From positions 1-45,635 of the forward strand of contig URBM01000001.1 of NCBI GenBank assembly GCA_900545995.1: a DNA stretch of 45,635 nucleotides, written 5' to 3'. Below the pieces are notes generated by a model. The model made no database searches. It worked only from the letters and a program-made list of their open reading frames with translations, and was not told where the DNA came from. A program made the translations under genes and the position numbers. Positions 24,391 to 33,240 of this stretch are shown in pieces (position 1 is the stretch's first letter; the number at the start of each line of letters is the position of its first letter). This stretch comes from an uncultured Collinsella sp. (GTDB taxonomy: Bacteria > Actinomycetota > Coriobacteriia > Coriobacteriales > Coriobacteriaceae).

Positions 24391-24563
24391 GCGGAAACCG
24401 CATCCCATTATTTTGTCGAAAAACGGGTTGCAGTTTCCGGTTAGGCCCGCTAGCGGAAAATGCGAGCCGGTATCAGCTCTCAAAACGGGATACGGTTTCC
24501 GGTTGAGCCTTCAGACGGAAACTGCGACCCGGAATCCACGTTCAAACCGGGATGAGCTTTCCG
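24391..24563. repeat. Triplet of 50-nt hairpins, 62-63 bp period, cluster 2
   Basis: Units start at about 24391, 24453 and 24516, built like those at 9394-9567: GCGGAAAATGCGAGCCGG-type left arm, CAAAACGGGATACGGTTTCC-type right arm, spacers of 12 and 13 bp. It lies in the 650-base gap between the ferredoxin and dnaK genes; outside this cluster and the dnaK operator the gap shows nothing I can support. Confidence 0.8.
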
Positions 24564-24690
24564 CAAGACGGCCCCCAGGCACCCTCGGACCCAAACCTCA
24601 GCCATCTCTACATAGATCTCGATGGATTTGCCGAGAACTCAAACAGTGCGTCTACCTGCGTATTTGCGAACCTAAACTCTCGGCAATAAG

Positions 24691-24725
24691 AAATCTTATA
24701 TGAATTGACTTAGATTTTGTATATT
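24691..24725 (+). promoter_or_regulatory. dnaK operator/promoter, candidate HspR site
   Basis: Dyad AAATCT-N15-AGATTT (24691-24717) followed two bases later by TATATT (24720-24725), a likely -10 box. The same 27-bp dyad, with matching interior bases (CTTATAT, GACTTAG), precedes clpB at 33648. It differs from the actinobacterial HAIR consensus but sits where HspR should bind, covering the -35 region. Confidence 0.6.
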
Positions 24726-24826
24726 CCGGCCCATAAGGGGATACACTACATCCTGAAAGACAAGCCGAAACACTGCTCGGCAGACCGCCGAGTCGGTGCA
24801 AACGCACAAGAGAGAGGGAATTTCTA

Positions 24827-26719
24827 ATGGGCAAGATTCTTGGTATCGACCTTGGTACTACTAACTCCGCTATGGCCGTTCTCGAGGGCGGTTCTCCGAC
24901 CATTATCGTGAACGCCGAGGGCGACCGCACCACCCCGTCCGTCGTGGGCTTCCGTGCCGACGGCGACCGCGTCGTGGGTAAGGCCGCTAAGAACCAGGCT
25001 GTCACCAACCCCAAGAACACCGTGTTCTCCATCAAGCGCTTCATGGGCCGCAAGTACTCCGAGTGCACCTCCGAGATCAAGACCGTGCCGTATGAGGTCA
25101 AGGAGGGCCAGGGCGGCCGTGCCGTCGTCGACATCGAGGGCAAGGATTACACCGCCGAGCAGGTGAGCGCCATGACGCTCGCGAAGATGAAGGCTGACGC
25201 CGAGAAGTATCTGGGCGAGACCGTTACCGACGCCGTCATCACCGTCCCGGCCTACTTCAACGACGCCCAGCGTCAGGCCACCAAGGACGCCGGTAAGATC
25301 GCCGGCCTCAACGTCAAGCGTATCGTCAACGAGCCGACCGCTGCTGCCCTGGCCTATGGCCTGGACAAGCAGGGCACCGACCAGCGCATCCTGGTCTTCG
25401 ACCTGGGCGGCGGCACCTTCGACGTCTCCATCCTCGACCTCGCCGACGGCGTGTTTGAGGTTCTGTCCACCTCGGGCGATAACCACCTGGGCGGCGACGA
25501 CTGGGATCAGCGCGTCATCGACTGGATGGCCGATAAGTTCCAGCAGGAGAACGGTGTCGACCTGCGTCAGGACCCCATGGCCCTGCAGCGTCTGAAGGAG
25601 GCCGCCGAGAACGCCAAGAAGGAGCTCTCCGCCGCCCAGCAGACCACCATCAACCTGCCGTTCATTACCATGAACCAGTCCGGCCCGCTGCACCTCAACT
25701 ACACGCTGACCCGCGCCGAGTTCGAGAAGATCACCCGCGACCTGCTCGAGCGCTGCAAGCAGCCTGTCACCAACGCCCTGCGCGACGCCAAGCTTAAGCT
25801 CTCCGATCTGACCGAGGTCATCCTCGTCGGCGGCTCCACCCGTATGCCCGCCGTCCAGGAGCTCGTCAAGACCATGACCGGCAAGCAGCCCAACATGTCC
25901 GTGAACCCCGACGAGGTCGTTGCCGACGGCGCTGCCGTCCAGGGCGGCGTGCTCACCGGCGACGTCGAGGGCATCCTGCTGCTCGACGTTACCCCGCTGT
26001 CGCTGGGCGTCGAGACCATGGGCGGCATCATGACCAAGATGATCGACCGCAACACCACGATCCCGACCTCCAAGACCGAGGTCTACTCCACCGCTGCCGA
26101 CAACCAGACCAGCGTCGAGATCAACGTGCTCCAGGGCGAGCGCGAGCTTGCCCGCGACAACAAGTCGCTCGGTAAGTTCCAGCTGACCGGTATCCCGGCT
26201 GCCCGCCGCGGCGTGCCGCAGATCGAGGTCACCTTCGACATCGACGCCAACGGTATCGTCAAGGTCTCCGCTAAGGACAAGGGCACCGGCAAGGAGCAGC
26301 AGATCACCATCTCCGGCTCCACTGCTCTGTCCGACGACGAAGTCGATCGTATGGTCAAGGACGCCGAGGCTCATGCCGAGGAGGACAAGAAGCAGAAGGA
26401 AGAGGTCGAGGTCCGCAACCAGACCGACAGCCTGTGCTACTCCACCGAGCAGACCCTCAACGAGCTGGGCGACAAGGTTTCCGCCGACGTGAAGTCCAAG
26501 GCCGAGGCCGCTATCGCCGACGCCAAGAAGGCGCTCGAGGGCTCTGACGTCGAGGCCATCAAGGCCGCCGGCGAGTCCCTGCAGTCTGTGGCCTACGAGC
26601 TGGCTCAGGTTGTCTACGCCGACGCTCAGCAGCAGACCGACGGTGCCGCCGGTGCCCAGCCTGCCGACGATGACGTCGTCGACGCCGACTACGAGGTTGT
26701 GGACGACGAGGACAAGTAA
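24827..26719 (+). CDS. dnaK: Chaperone DnaK (Hsp70)
   Basis: 630 residues. ATPase domain: ILGIDLGTTNSAMAVLEGG at the start, VITVPAYFNDAQRQATKDAG, VFDLGGGTFDVSILDLADG, VILVGGSTRMPAVQELV. The substrate-binding domain begins near residue 385 (LLLDVTPLSLGVETMGGIM), and the lid ends in the acidic EVVDDEDK tail that binds co-chaperones. The start has GAGAGAGGG upstream. Codon use is strongly biased toward C/G-ending codons, as expected of a highly expressed gene. First gene of dnaK-grpE-dnaJ-hspR, the actinobacterial order. Confidence 0.98.
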   Translation: MGKILGIDLGTTNSAMAVLEGGSPTIIVNAEGDRTTPSVVGFRADGDRVVGKAAKNQAVTNPKNTVFSIKRFMGRKYSECTSEIKTVPYEVKEGQGGRAVVDIEGKDYTAEQVSAMTLAKMKADAEKYLGETVTDAVITVPAYFNDAQRQATKDAGKIAGLNVKRIVNEPTAAALAYGLDKQGTDQRILVFDLGGGTFDVSILDLADGVFEVLSTSGDNHLGGDDWDQRVIDWMADKFQQENGVDLRQDPMALQRLKEAAENAKKELSAAQQTTINLPFITMNQSGPLHLNYTLTRAEFEKITRDLLERCKQPVTNALRDAKLKLSDLTEVILVGGSTRMPAVQELVKTMTGKQPNMSVNPDEVVADGAAVQGGVLTGDVEGILLLDVTPLSLGVETMGGIMTKMIDRNTTIPTSKTEVYSTAADNQTSVEINVLQGERELARDNKSLGKFQLTGIPAARRGVPQIEVTFDIDANGIVKVSAKDKGTGKEQQITISGSTALSDDEVDRMVKDAEAHAEEDKKQKEEVEVRNQTDSLCYSTEQTLNELGDKVSADVKSKAEAAIADAKKALEGSDVEAIKAAGESLQSVAYELAQVVYADAQQQTDGAAGAQPADDDVVDADYEVVDDEDK

Positions 26720-26721
26720 TC

Positions 26722-27564
26722 ATGTCCGCCCGTAAAGCTCGCACGGAGGCGGCTGCCGCTGGCGCCGCCCCCGTTGACTCTGAGGAGAAGGACGTGAAGA
26801 TTCCCGTAGAGGCCGTCGACGATACCGAGGCCAACGAGGCCGAGGCCGCCGAGGCTGCCGAGAACCAGGTAGAGGATTCCAACAAGGAGGCGACGATGAC
26901 CGAGGACGAGATGGTGGAAGCCGCTATCCGCGCCGGTGAGGAAGCCGCCGACAACGACTTTAAGCTCAAGTTCGAGCAGGCTCAGAAGGAGCTTGCCGAT
27001 GTGCGCAATGAGCTCGATGCCGCTGCAGAGGCTCAGAAGGCCGCCGAGGACAAGGCGAAGGACGCCACCGAGCGCACCGCCCGTCTGCAGGCCGACTGGG
27101 AGAACTTCCGTCGCCGCACCGCCAACGAGCGCATCGCCGAGCGCGAGCGCGCGACCGAGAAGCTCGTCACCGCGCTGCTGCCGGTGGTCGACGATATCGA
27201 GCGCGCGATCGACCACGCCCGCAGCCAAGAGCTTTCCGACGACTTTAAGCAGTTCGTCGATGGCGTTGACGCGGTGCATGCCAAGTTGCTCGATGTGTTC
27301 GCGCATGAGGGCGTTGAGCCCATCGACCCCAAGGGCGAGGCGTTCGATCCGCTCGAGCACCAGGCCGTGGGCCGCGTCGAGGACGCATCGCAGTACGACG
27401 AGACCGTCAACGACGTGTACCAGAAGGGCTACCGCATGGCGGACCGCATCCTGCGCTCCGCGATGGTGACGGTGACGTACGGTGGCGAGAAGCGCCCCGC
27501 GCCGGAGCCCGAAGCGGCGCCCGAGGATGCTGCGGCCGATACGGCCGAGAGCACCGAGGAGTAA
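26722..27564 (+). CDS. grpE: Nucleotide exchange factor GrpE
   Basis: 280 residues, long for GrpE (usually 180-220) because of an acidic, Ala/Glu-rich N-terminal extension of about 70 residues. The coiled coil covers about residues 75-135 and ends in ARLQADWENFRRRTANERIA; the beta-domain signature is EGVEPIDPKGEAFDPLEHQA and ETVNDVYQKGYRMADRILR. It releases ADP from DnaK. The start lies two bases after the dnaK stop. A terminator hairpin follows. Confidence 0.95.
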   Translation: MSARKARTEAAAAGAAPVDSEEKDVKIPVEAVDDTEANEAEAAEAAENQVEDSNKEATMTEDEMVEAAIRAGEEAADNDFKLKFEQAQKELADVRNELDAAAEAQKAAEDKAKDATERTARLQADWENFRRRTANERIAERERATEKLVTALLPVVDDIERAIDHARSQELSDDFKQFVDGVDAVHAKLLDVFAHEGVEPIDPKGEAFDPLEHQAVGRVEDASQYDETVNDVYQKGYRMADRILRSAMVTVTYGGEKRPAPEPEAAPEDAAADTAESTEE

Positions 27565-27570
27565 TTGAGA

Positions 27571-27601
27571 AGGGCCCCGGGGCAACACCCGGGGCCCTTT
27601 C
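27571..27601 (+). terminator. Terminator-like hairpin between grpE and dnaJ
   Basis: AGGGCCCCGGG, short loop, CCCGGGGCCCT followed by TTTCT. A strong stem with a short T-run; it would reduce transcription into dnaJ-hspR. Confidence 0.7.
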
Positions 27602-27672
27602 TGGCCTAGTGCCATATGAAAGCATGAGCCGTCGTCTGCATGGGCGGCGGACGTAACAGGAGAGGAGCTACG

Positions 27673-28638
27673 ATGGCTGCAGGCAAAACCTTCTATGACA
27701 TCCTGGGCGTATCCAAGAGCGCCTCCGACAAAGAGATCAAGAGCGCGTTTCGCAAGCTCGCGCAAAAATATCACCCCGATGCCGGCGGCGACGAGGCCAA
27801 GTTTAAGGAGATTAGCGAGGCCTACGAGACGCTTTCGGACGAGAAGAAGCGCAAAGAGTACGATCAGATGCTCATGTTCGGCGGCATGCCGGGCGCGGGC
27901 GGTGCGTATGGCGGCGGCTATGGTGCCGGTGCTGGCGCGAGCGGCTGGGGCGATATTTTCGACAGCATCTTTAGCGGCAACGGCGCCTGGGGCAGCGATT
28001 GGGGCTCTGGCTTTGCCGGGGCTGCGGGCGCTGCCGGTGCCGGCGCGGGCCGCAACCGCGCGCGCAAGGGCGGCGACCTGTCGCTGACCGTCGATGTGAC
28101 GGCCGAGGACGCGTTTCGCGGCGTGACGCACAAGGTCACCTACCGCATTCCCTCGACGGGCGAGCAGCAGACCATTACGGTTTCGGTACCCGCGGGCGCG
28201 GTCGACGGCGGCAAGCTGCGCTACAAGCGCCGCGGCGAGTACGGTGTTGCCGGAGGCGAGCGCGGCGACCTGGTCGTGACCACGCACGTGGAGGAGCATC
28301 CGCTGTTTAAGCGCAAGGGTGCCGATGTGACCATGGAGGTGCCGATCTCGGTCTACGAGGCGGCGCTCGGCTGCACGGTGGACGTGCCCACGCCCGGTGG
28401 CGCGACGGTTCGTCTGAAGGTGCCCGCGGGTACCCAGACGGGCAAGAAGTTCCGCTTTAAGGAGATGGGTGCGCCCGACGTCAAGCATCGCGGCCGCACG
28501 GGCGCGTTGCTTGTCGAGATCAAGGTGCAAGTTCCCACGAACCTGTCCGACGATGAACGCGAGGCCATGACCAAGTTGCGCGAGGCCGACACGCGCGACT
28601 ATCGCGAGAAGGTCAACCGTTACAAGGCGACGTACTAG
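27673..28638 (+). CDS. dnaJ: DnaJ-family co-chaperone without zinc finger (class II, CbpA-like)
   Basis: 321 residues. J domain at 1-70 with YHPDAGGDEAKFKEISEAYE (HPD motif), a Gly-rich linker about 75-135 (GAGGAYGGGYGAGAGASGWG), then the C-terminal beta domains (GGDLSLTVDVTAEDAFRGVT and GALLVEIKVQVPTNLSDDER). The CxxCxGxG zinc-finger repeats of class I DnaJ are absent, so this is a class II protein even though it sits in the main dnaK operon. It stimulates DnaK ATPase and delivers substrates. The ATG at 27673 has GAGAGGAG upstream. Confidence 0.93.
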   Translation: MAAGKTFYDILGVSKSASDKEIKSAFRKLAQKYHPDAGGDEAKFKEISEAYETLSDEKKRKEYDQMLMFGGMPGAGGAYGGGYGAGAGASGWGDIFDSIFSGNGAWGSDWGSGFAGAAGAAGAGAGRNRARKGGDLSLTVDVTAEDAFRGVTHKVTYRIPSTGEQQTITVSVPAGAVDGGKLRYKRRGEYGVAGGERGDLVVTTHVEEHPLFKRKGADVTMEVPISVYEAALGCTVDVPTPGGATVRLKVPAGTQTGKKFRFKEMGAPDVKHRGRTGALLVEIKVQVPTNLSDDEREAMTKLREADTRDYREKVNRYKATY

Positions 28639-28710
28639 GGCGGTCGTGGCGCACGCCCGCGCCCGCGGGCTTATGATGGACGATAACGAGACGGAAAGGG
28701 GTCAGGTAGC

Positions 28711-29127
28711 ATGGCCGAGGACAATAGGAACAAACCGCTGTACATGATCAGCGTGGCGGCCGAGCTGACCGGCATGCATCCGCAGACTCTGCGCGTCTAC
28801 GAGTCCAAGGGACTGGTGAACCCCCAGCGCTCGGGCGGTAACACGCGCCTGTATTCGCGTGCCGATATCGAGCGCCTGGAGCTCATCAATCAGCTGACCG
28901 ACGAGGGCATCAACCTTGCCGGCGTGGTGCGCATCCTCGATATGAAGGAGCGTGCCGAGGAGCGTGAGCGCGAAAACGAAAAGCTCCGTGCTCGCGTGCG
29001 CCAGCTCGAGGACGAGCTGCACGAGTACAAGATGCAGAAGAAGATCACCGCCTTGGCCCCGCGCGATGGCTCGGTCAACCCCGAGCAAGTCATGCGCAAG
29101 CTGCTAGGCGCGGGAGGAGATTTGTAG
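28711..29127 (+). CDS. hspR: Heat-shock repressor HspR (MerR family)
   Basis: 138 residues. MerR-type winged helix at 10-80: MISVAAELTGMHPQTLRVYE then GLVNPQRSGGNTRLYSRADI. A coiled coil follows (ERERENEKLRARVRQLEDEL). In actinobacteria HspR represses dnaK and clpB with DnaK as corepressor, and is encoded in the dnaK operon exactly as here. AAAGGGG lies before the ATG. Its stop codon runs directly into a copy of the structured 3' element. Confidence 0.95.
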   Translation: MAEDNRNKPLYMISVAAELTGMHPQTLRVYESKGLVNPQRSGGNTRLYSRADIERLELINQLTDEGINLAGVVRILDMKERAEERERENEKLRARVRQLEDELHEYKMQKKITALAPRDGSVNPEQVMRKLLGAGGDL

Positions 29128-29310
29128 TTACGCGGGTTTACCAACCCGCGTAACGGGCCGACGCTGCGCGCCGCCCAGAGCGACAATTTGTCATTCAAAA
29201 GGCAAGGCATGACCAGAAGGTCTATGCCTTGCCTTTTTCATGCCAACTTGTTCGCTCTGGACGTCGCTCGCTGTCCGTCCTCTACCTGCGGCGTTGCCTT
29301 GCTCCGGATG
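29127..29310 (+). repeat. 184-bp compound-hairpin 3' element, copy D (after hspR)
   Basis: Same length and order as copy A at 5125. First stem GTTACGCGGGTT / AACCCGCGTAAC with the TACC loop conserved but stem bases changed in pairs. Outer stem CCAGAGCG with CGCTCTGG: the G-to-A change is matched by C-to-T. Inner terminator-like stem AAGGCAAGGCATGACC / GGTCTATGCCTTGCC, again with a matched change. Confidence 0.8.
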
Positions 29311-29515
29311 CGGCAGTCATGGGGGACGTTTTTAAATGACTAGTCGAAAGGGACGCTCTTGCACCAAATCTGCCGGCCCACACCGGGCTCGTCCTTTACT
29401 TTACCGAGATAAAGTGAACGTGCAGATTCGTAACCCACTCGCAACCGTTCTATGGCACGATATTGAACGAATGTATGCTATGCGCCCAAATCTTTTGGGC
29501 AGAGTGGGAGACAGT
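29311..29515 (+). other. Upstream region of the hydratase gene
   Basis: 29318-29360 carries a half copy of the GGGGACGTT repeat (GTCATGGGGGACGTTTTTAA then ACTAGTCG). A 7-bp hairpin GCCCAAATCTTTTGGGC stands at 29484-29500, just before the ribosome site. No other gene is supported. Confidence 0.5.
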
Positions 29516-31816
29516 ATGGTCAAGCTGTACGAGGACGGCATCTACCTGCGCGGCGGCAGCGAGGTTGTGCCTGCGGCCGAGGCTGCCGAGCGCGGCATTA
29601 CGCAGACGCCCGAGGATGCCAAGCGCGGCACCATCGCGTATTCGATCCTCCAAGCACACAACACGTTCGGAGATCCCGAGGCGCTCAAGATTCGCTTCGA
29701 CGCCATGGCGAGCCACGACATCACCTTTGTCGGCATCATCCAGACGGCGCGCGCCTCGGGCATGGAGCAGTTCCCTCTGCCCTACGTGCTCACCAACTGC
29801 CATAACTCGCTGTGCGCCGTGGGCGGCACCATCAACGAGGACGACCACGTCTTTGGCCTTTCCGCGGCCAAGAAGTACGGCGGCATCTTCGTCCCGCCGC
29901 ACATCGCCGTCATCCACTCCTTTATGCGTGAGAACTTCGCCGGTTGCGGCAAGATGATCCTGGGTTCCGACTCGCACACCCGCTACGGCGCCCTGGGCAC
30001 CATGGCCGTGGGCGAGGGCGGCGGCGAGTTGGCCAAACAGCTGCTGCGCGACACCTACGACGTCGCCTATCCCGGCGTCGTTGCCATCTACCTCACGGGT
30101 GCCCCGCGCCCCGGCGTCGGCCCGCACGACGTGGCGCTCGCCATCATCCGAGCCGTCTTTGCCAAGGGCTATGTTAAGAACAAGGTCATGGAGTTTGTGG
30201 GCCCGGGCATCGCGAGCATGACGACCGATTACCGCAACGGCGTTGACGTCATGACCACCGAGACCACCTGCCTGTCGAGCATCTGGGCCACCGACGAGGA
30301 CACGCACGCGTTTCTGACCATGCACGGCCGCGGCGACGACTACCGCGAGCTCAAGCCCGTCGATGTCGCTTACTACGACGGCTGCGTCGAGGTCGACCTG
30401 TCGAGCATCAAGCCCATGATCGCGCTGCCGTTCCATCCTTCCAACGGCTTCGAGATCGACGAGCTCAACGAGAACCTCGAGGACATCCTGCACGAGGTGG
30501 AGCTCGAGGCCGCCAAGATCGGCGAGGGCAAGACGCACTTTAGCCTGCTCGACAAGATCGTCGACGGCAAGCTGCACGTGCAGCAGGGCGTTATCGCCGG
30601 CTGCTCGGGCGGCAACTACGGCTCCGTGGTCCAGGCCGCCCGCGTGCTCAAGGGCGCCAACACCGGCTGCGGCGAGTTCTCGCTGTCGGTCTATCCCACG
30701 AGCCAGCCCGTGGCACTCGAGCTCACGCGCCGCGGCTACATCTACGACCTCATGGAGGCCGGCGCGATCGTTCGCACGGCGTTCTGCGGCCCGTGCTTCG
30801 GCGCCGGCGACACGCCCGCCAACAACGGCCTTTCGATCCGCCACACTACGCGCAACTTCCCCAACCGCGAGGGTTCCAAGCCGGGTAATGGCCAGCTGAG
30901 CGCCGTGGCCCTGATGGACGCCCGCTCCATCGCGGCGACGGCTGCCAACGGCGGCGTCCTGACACCGGCGACCGATTTGCCCGAGGAGACGTGGGACGAG
31001 GCCTGCGAGTACACCTTTGACGACGCGCCGTACAAAAAGCGCGTGTACTGGGGCTTTGGCAAGGCCGAGCCTGCCGACGAGCTGGTCGAAGGCCCCAACA
31101 TCAAGCCGTGGCCCGCGATGGAGCCTCTCGGCGACGACATTCTGCTCAAGGTGTGCTCCAAGATCATGGACCCGGTCACCACGACCGACGAGCTTATTCC
31201 CTCGGGCGAGACGAGCTCCTTCCGCTCCAACCCGCTGGGCTTGGCTGAGTTTACGCTCAGCCGCCGCGACCCGGCCTACGTGGGCCGTTCCAAGGAGGTC
31301 GACGCCGTGGAGAAGCGCCGCGTGGCCGGCGAGTCCGCGGGTGACCTGGTCGCGCTTGATGCCGAGCTTGCCGGTGTGTTTGAGGCGCTGGCTGGTGCGG
31401 GCGTCGCGGCAGATGCCAAGGCGACCGAGTACGGCTCCATGCTCTACGCCAAGAAGCCCGGCGACGGTTCCGCCCGCGAGCAGGCCGCGAGCTGCCAGCG
31501 CGTGATTGGCGGCCTGGCCAACATCGTCCACGAGTACGCCACCAAGCGCTATCGCTCCAACGTGATGAACTGGGGCATGGTGCCCTTCCAGATGGAGGCC
31601 GAGCCCAACTTTGAGGTGGGCGACTACGTCTTTGTGCCGGGTATACGCGCCGCGCTCGATGGCGACCTAAAGGACATCGCTGCCTACGTGGTGCGCACCG
31701 ACGGCACGGTCGAGCAGATTGAGCTCTACATTGCCGATATGACGGCAGAGGAGCGTGCCATCGTCAAGGCCGGCTGCCTGATCAACTACAACAAGTTCAA
31801 GGCCGCTGCCGAGTAA
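29516..31816 (+). CDS. Aconitase-family hydratase, YbhJ-like
   Basis: 766 residues. It belongs to the aconitase/isopropylmalate isomerase superfamily, which uses a labile [4Fe-4S] cluster to dehydrate and rehydrate hydroxy-acids. Cluster-ligand regions are IAGCSGGNYGSVVQAA and FCGPCFGAGDTPANNG; also LGSDSHTRYGALGTMAVGEG, IRHTTRNFPNREGSKPGNG and, in the swivel domain, SNVMNWGMVPFQMEAEPNF. It is closest to the YbhJ type rather than AcnA/AcnB; the substrate is unknown. I chose the ATG at 29516 (GGGAG upstream, MVKLYEDGIYLRGG); in-frame ATGs at 29471 and 29480 are possible. No TCA or leucine genes are adjacent. Confidence 0.88.
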   Translation: MVKLYEDGIYLRGGSEVVPAAEAAERGITQTPEDAKRGTIAYSILQAHNTFGDPEALKIRFDAMASHDITFVGIIQTARASGMEQFPLPYVLTNCHNSLCAVGGTINEDDHVFGLSAAKKYGGIFVPPHIAVIHSFMRENFAGCGKMILGSDSHTRYGALGTMAVGEGGGELAKQLLRDTYDVAYPGVVAIYLTGAPRPGVGPHDVALAIIRAVFAKGYVKNKVMEFVGPGIASMTTDYRNGVDVMTTETTCLSSIWATDEDTHAFLTMHGRGDDYRELKPVDVAYYDGCVEVDLSSIKPMIALPFHPSNGFEIDELNENLEDILHEVELEAAKIGEGKTHFSLLDKIVDGKLHVQQGVIAGCSGGNYGSVVQAARVLKGANTGCGEFSLSVYPTSQPVALELTRRGYIYDLMEAGAIVRTAFCGPCFGAGDTPANNGLSIRHTTRNFPNREGSKPGNGQLSAVALMDARSIAATAANGGVLTPATDLPEETWDEACEYTFDDAPYKKRVYWGFGKAEPADELVEGPNIKPWPAMEPLGDDILLKVCSKIMDPVTTTDELIPSGETSSFRSNPLGLAEFTLSRRDPAYVGRSKEVDAVEKRRVAGESAGDLVALDAELAGVFEALAGAGVAADAKATEYGSMLYAKKPGDGSAREQAASCQRVIGGLANIVHEYATKRYRSNVMNWGMVPFQMEAEPNFEVGDYVFVPGIRAALDGDLKDIAAYVVRTDGTVEQIELYIADMTAEERAIVKAGCLINYNKFKAAAE

Positions 31817-31831
31817 CGCACTTAATTGTCC

Positions 31832-31905
31832 GCCCGGGGCTTACCCTTTCCCGCCCGCTCACGCGCTTCGCGAGGGTCGCGTTCGGGAAAGGGTAAGCCC
31901 CGGGC
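31832..31905. repeat. 22-bp perfect inverted repeat after the hydratase
   Basis: Arms 31832-31853 (GCCCGGGGCTTACCCTTTCC..) and 31884-31905 are exact complements, with a 30-base centre CGC-rich loop. No T-tract; an mRNA-stabilising or factor-dependent end is possible. Confidence 0.8.
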
Positions 31906-31912
31906 TACATTT

Positions 31913-31990
31913 CTGCGTTCTCGTTGGGTCTTGAGGGACGCTAAAAATAGACTTGCTTGATGCCGCCTCTGTTATCGGGGTGGCTTCTTT
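31913..31990. repeat. Duplicated segment, copy 1
   Basis: CTGCGTTCTCGTTGGGTCTT, then a diverged middle, GCTTGATGCCGCCTCT and TCGGGG. The same series with a few changes is at 33241-33320. In both places a GGGGAC hairpin and then TGTAACATCT hairpins follow. Confidence 0.75.
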
Positions 31991-32000
31991 TTGTCGAAAA

Positions 32001-32033
32001 CCGCCACAAAGGGGACAGACGCCTTTGTGGCGG
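32001..32033. repeat. CCACCACAAAGGGGAC hairpin repeat, copy 3
   Basis: CCGCCACAAAGG ... CCTTTGTGGCGG: compared with copy 1, an A-to-G change in the left arm is matched by T-to-C in the right arm. Confidence 0.8.
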
Positions 32034-32041
32034 CTCGATTC

Positions 32042-32178
32042 GTCTTAATCTGTAACATCTTGGCCGCTAAAAGTGGGCCTGGTGTTACAGATTGAGACAA
32101 ACAATCGCCGCCGATCATCTCATCTCAATCTGTAACATCTAGGATCGAAAAGGGCCGCTAGATGTTACAGATCGAGAC
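32042..32178. repeat. TGTAACATCT hairpin array, copies 1-2
   Basis: Two palindromes of 56-57 bases (32042-32098, 32123-32178), each GTCTCAATCTGTAACATCT-like left and AGATGTTACAGATTGAGAC-like right, with a 24-base spacer. The rest of the interval to 32229 contains half a GGGGAC hairpin (about 32200-32220). Confidence 0.85.
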
Positions 32179-32229
32179 AGTGGAACATCGGAGCCGAAAC
32201 CACCACAAAGGTGCCTGCCCGGCGGGACC

Positions 32230-32877
32230 TTATTTCGATGGGGTCCAGGTTATTTCATCGTCAAATAGCCAAGTGCGTGCCGAGCCACTGTTGCGCGCTG
32301 TCTGCGGATCGGGCTCGCAGGTTTGTTCGTAGGCATCCTCGGTACACCGATCCATAAAATCGACGACTGCCGTCTGGTCGCCCTCCATGACGTAGATTAC
32401 GTCGCCATCCGAGATATAGACCCCCGGTCCTTCATTGTCCACGCAGCCGGGGTCGTATGAGACGTTGCACAATTTGCTCCCGTTTGCCGCATCGAGCTCA
32501 AGGGTCGAATAATATCCGCCAACCATTTGGCCATTCTTGGCTCGATATATTGCGGCGCCGTACCACCGCTTAAACGTCTTGCCTTTGAGTAAACTGGTTG
32601 CCTTGCCGATAAGCTGCTCATCTTTGGTGTAGCGTCTGGCCCCAAGTTCGATGCGGGGATAGTTGCTGACACCAAGCGCTGCGGGCGTACCGTCAAAATC
32701 GACGGTGACCGAATCGGGTTTGACGATATCGGTGAGGACCTCGATGGGATAGCTTACGGTCTCAACCGCCGCCTGCGTCGCAGAGGCGGGGAGAAATGCG
32801 AGATAGATAATTCCTACGCCGACTGCGGTAATCGCAAACGCTAAGACGAGCAGGCCGATATAGGTGGAGCGTTTCAC
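32230..32877 (-). CDS. Membrane-anchored protein of unknown function
   Basis: About 215 residues from a GTG at 32877 (GCGAGGT eight bases upstream); an ATG at 32904 would add nine residues. One membrane helix near the start (STYIGLLVLAFAITAVGVGI) anchors an outward-facing domain of about 180 residues, with no lipobox. The domain carries four or five cysteines that could form disulfides (LCNVSYDPGCVDN, DRCTEDAYEQTC). The layout looks like a single globular sensor or inhibitor domain, but I recognise no family. It is isolated, flanked on both sides by duplicated repeat modules, and its base composition is lower in G+C than its neighbours. Confidence 0.72.
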   Translation of the reverse strand: MKRSTYIGLLVLAFAITAVGVGIIYLAFLPASATQAAVETVSYPIEVLTDIVKPDSVTVDFDGTPAALGVSNYPRIELGARRYTKDEQLIGKATSLLKGKTFKRWYGAAIYRAKNGQMVGGYYSTLELDAANGSKLCNVSYDPGCVDNEGPGVYISDGDVIYVMEGDQTAVVDFMDRCTEDAYEQTCEPDPQTARNSGSARTWLFDDEITWTPSK

Positions 32878-33240
32878 GGCGGGTACCTCGCAAATAGTAT
32901 GCATTCATTAAGATAAGTGATACCAGCTTACGACAATCTTCAAAAGAAAGCGATCGATCGAAATGACGGGGTGAAAAGGCCCTATTGGGCTTCGATTTGA
33001 CCTCTAATAGAAATATTTGCCCCACTCATTCTGGGCGTGAGGTCAATAATTGAGTCCACGAGTTTTGAGCGATACTCTTCTCACTAAACTCACTATTTTC
33101 ACTATAAGCACTATAAATATGATAGGGGGACGACGAGAACAATGTGACGTGCGATAGCTAAGCCGTTTAAGCCGGACTCTGACCTTGAATCTCTGCCTCT
33201 ATCTGCGCGAACGGGCTATTGTCGGTTCTCGATTCCATCG
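32878..33240. other. AT-rich intergenic stretch
   Basis: No gene seen. 33081-33125 is unusually AT-rich and iterates CACTAT three to four times (TCACTATTTTCACTATAAGC then ACTATAAATATGATAG), resembling an orphan promoter or operator. 33130-33240 shows nothing. Confidence 0.4.

Noticed and set aside
24824..26374. 516-codon open frame antisense to dnaK, and similar long antisense frames over hypF, the hydratase, clpB and the flavoprotein
   Set aside because: Long antisense frames are expected in GC-rich genes with strong third-position bias; none shows family motifs.
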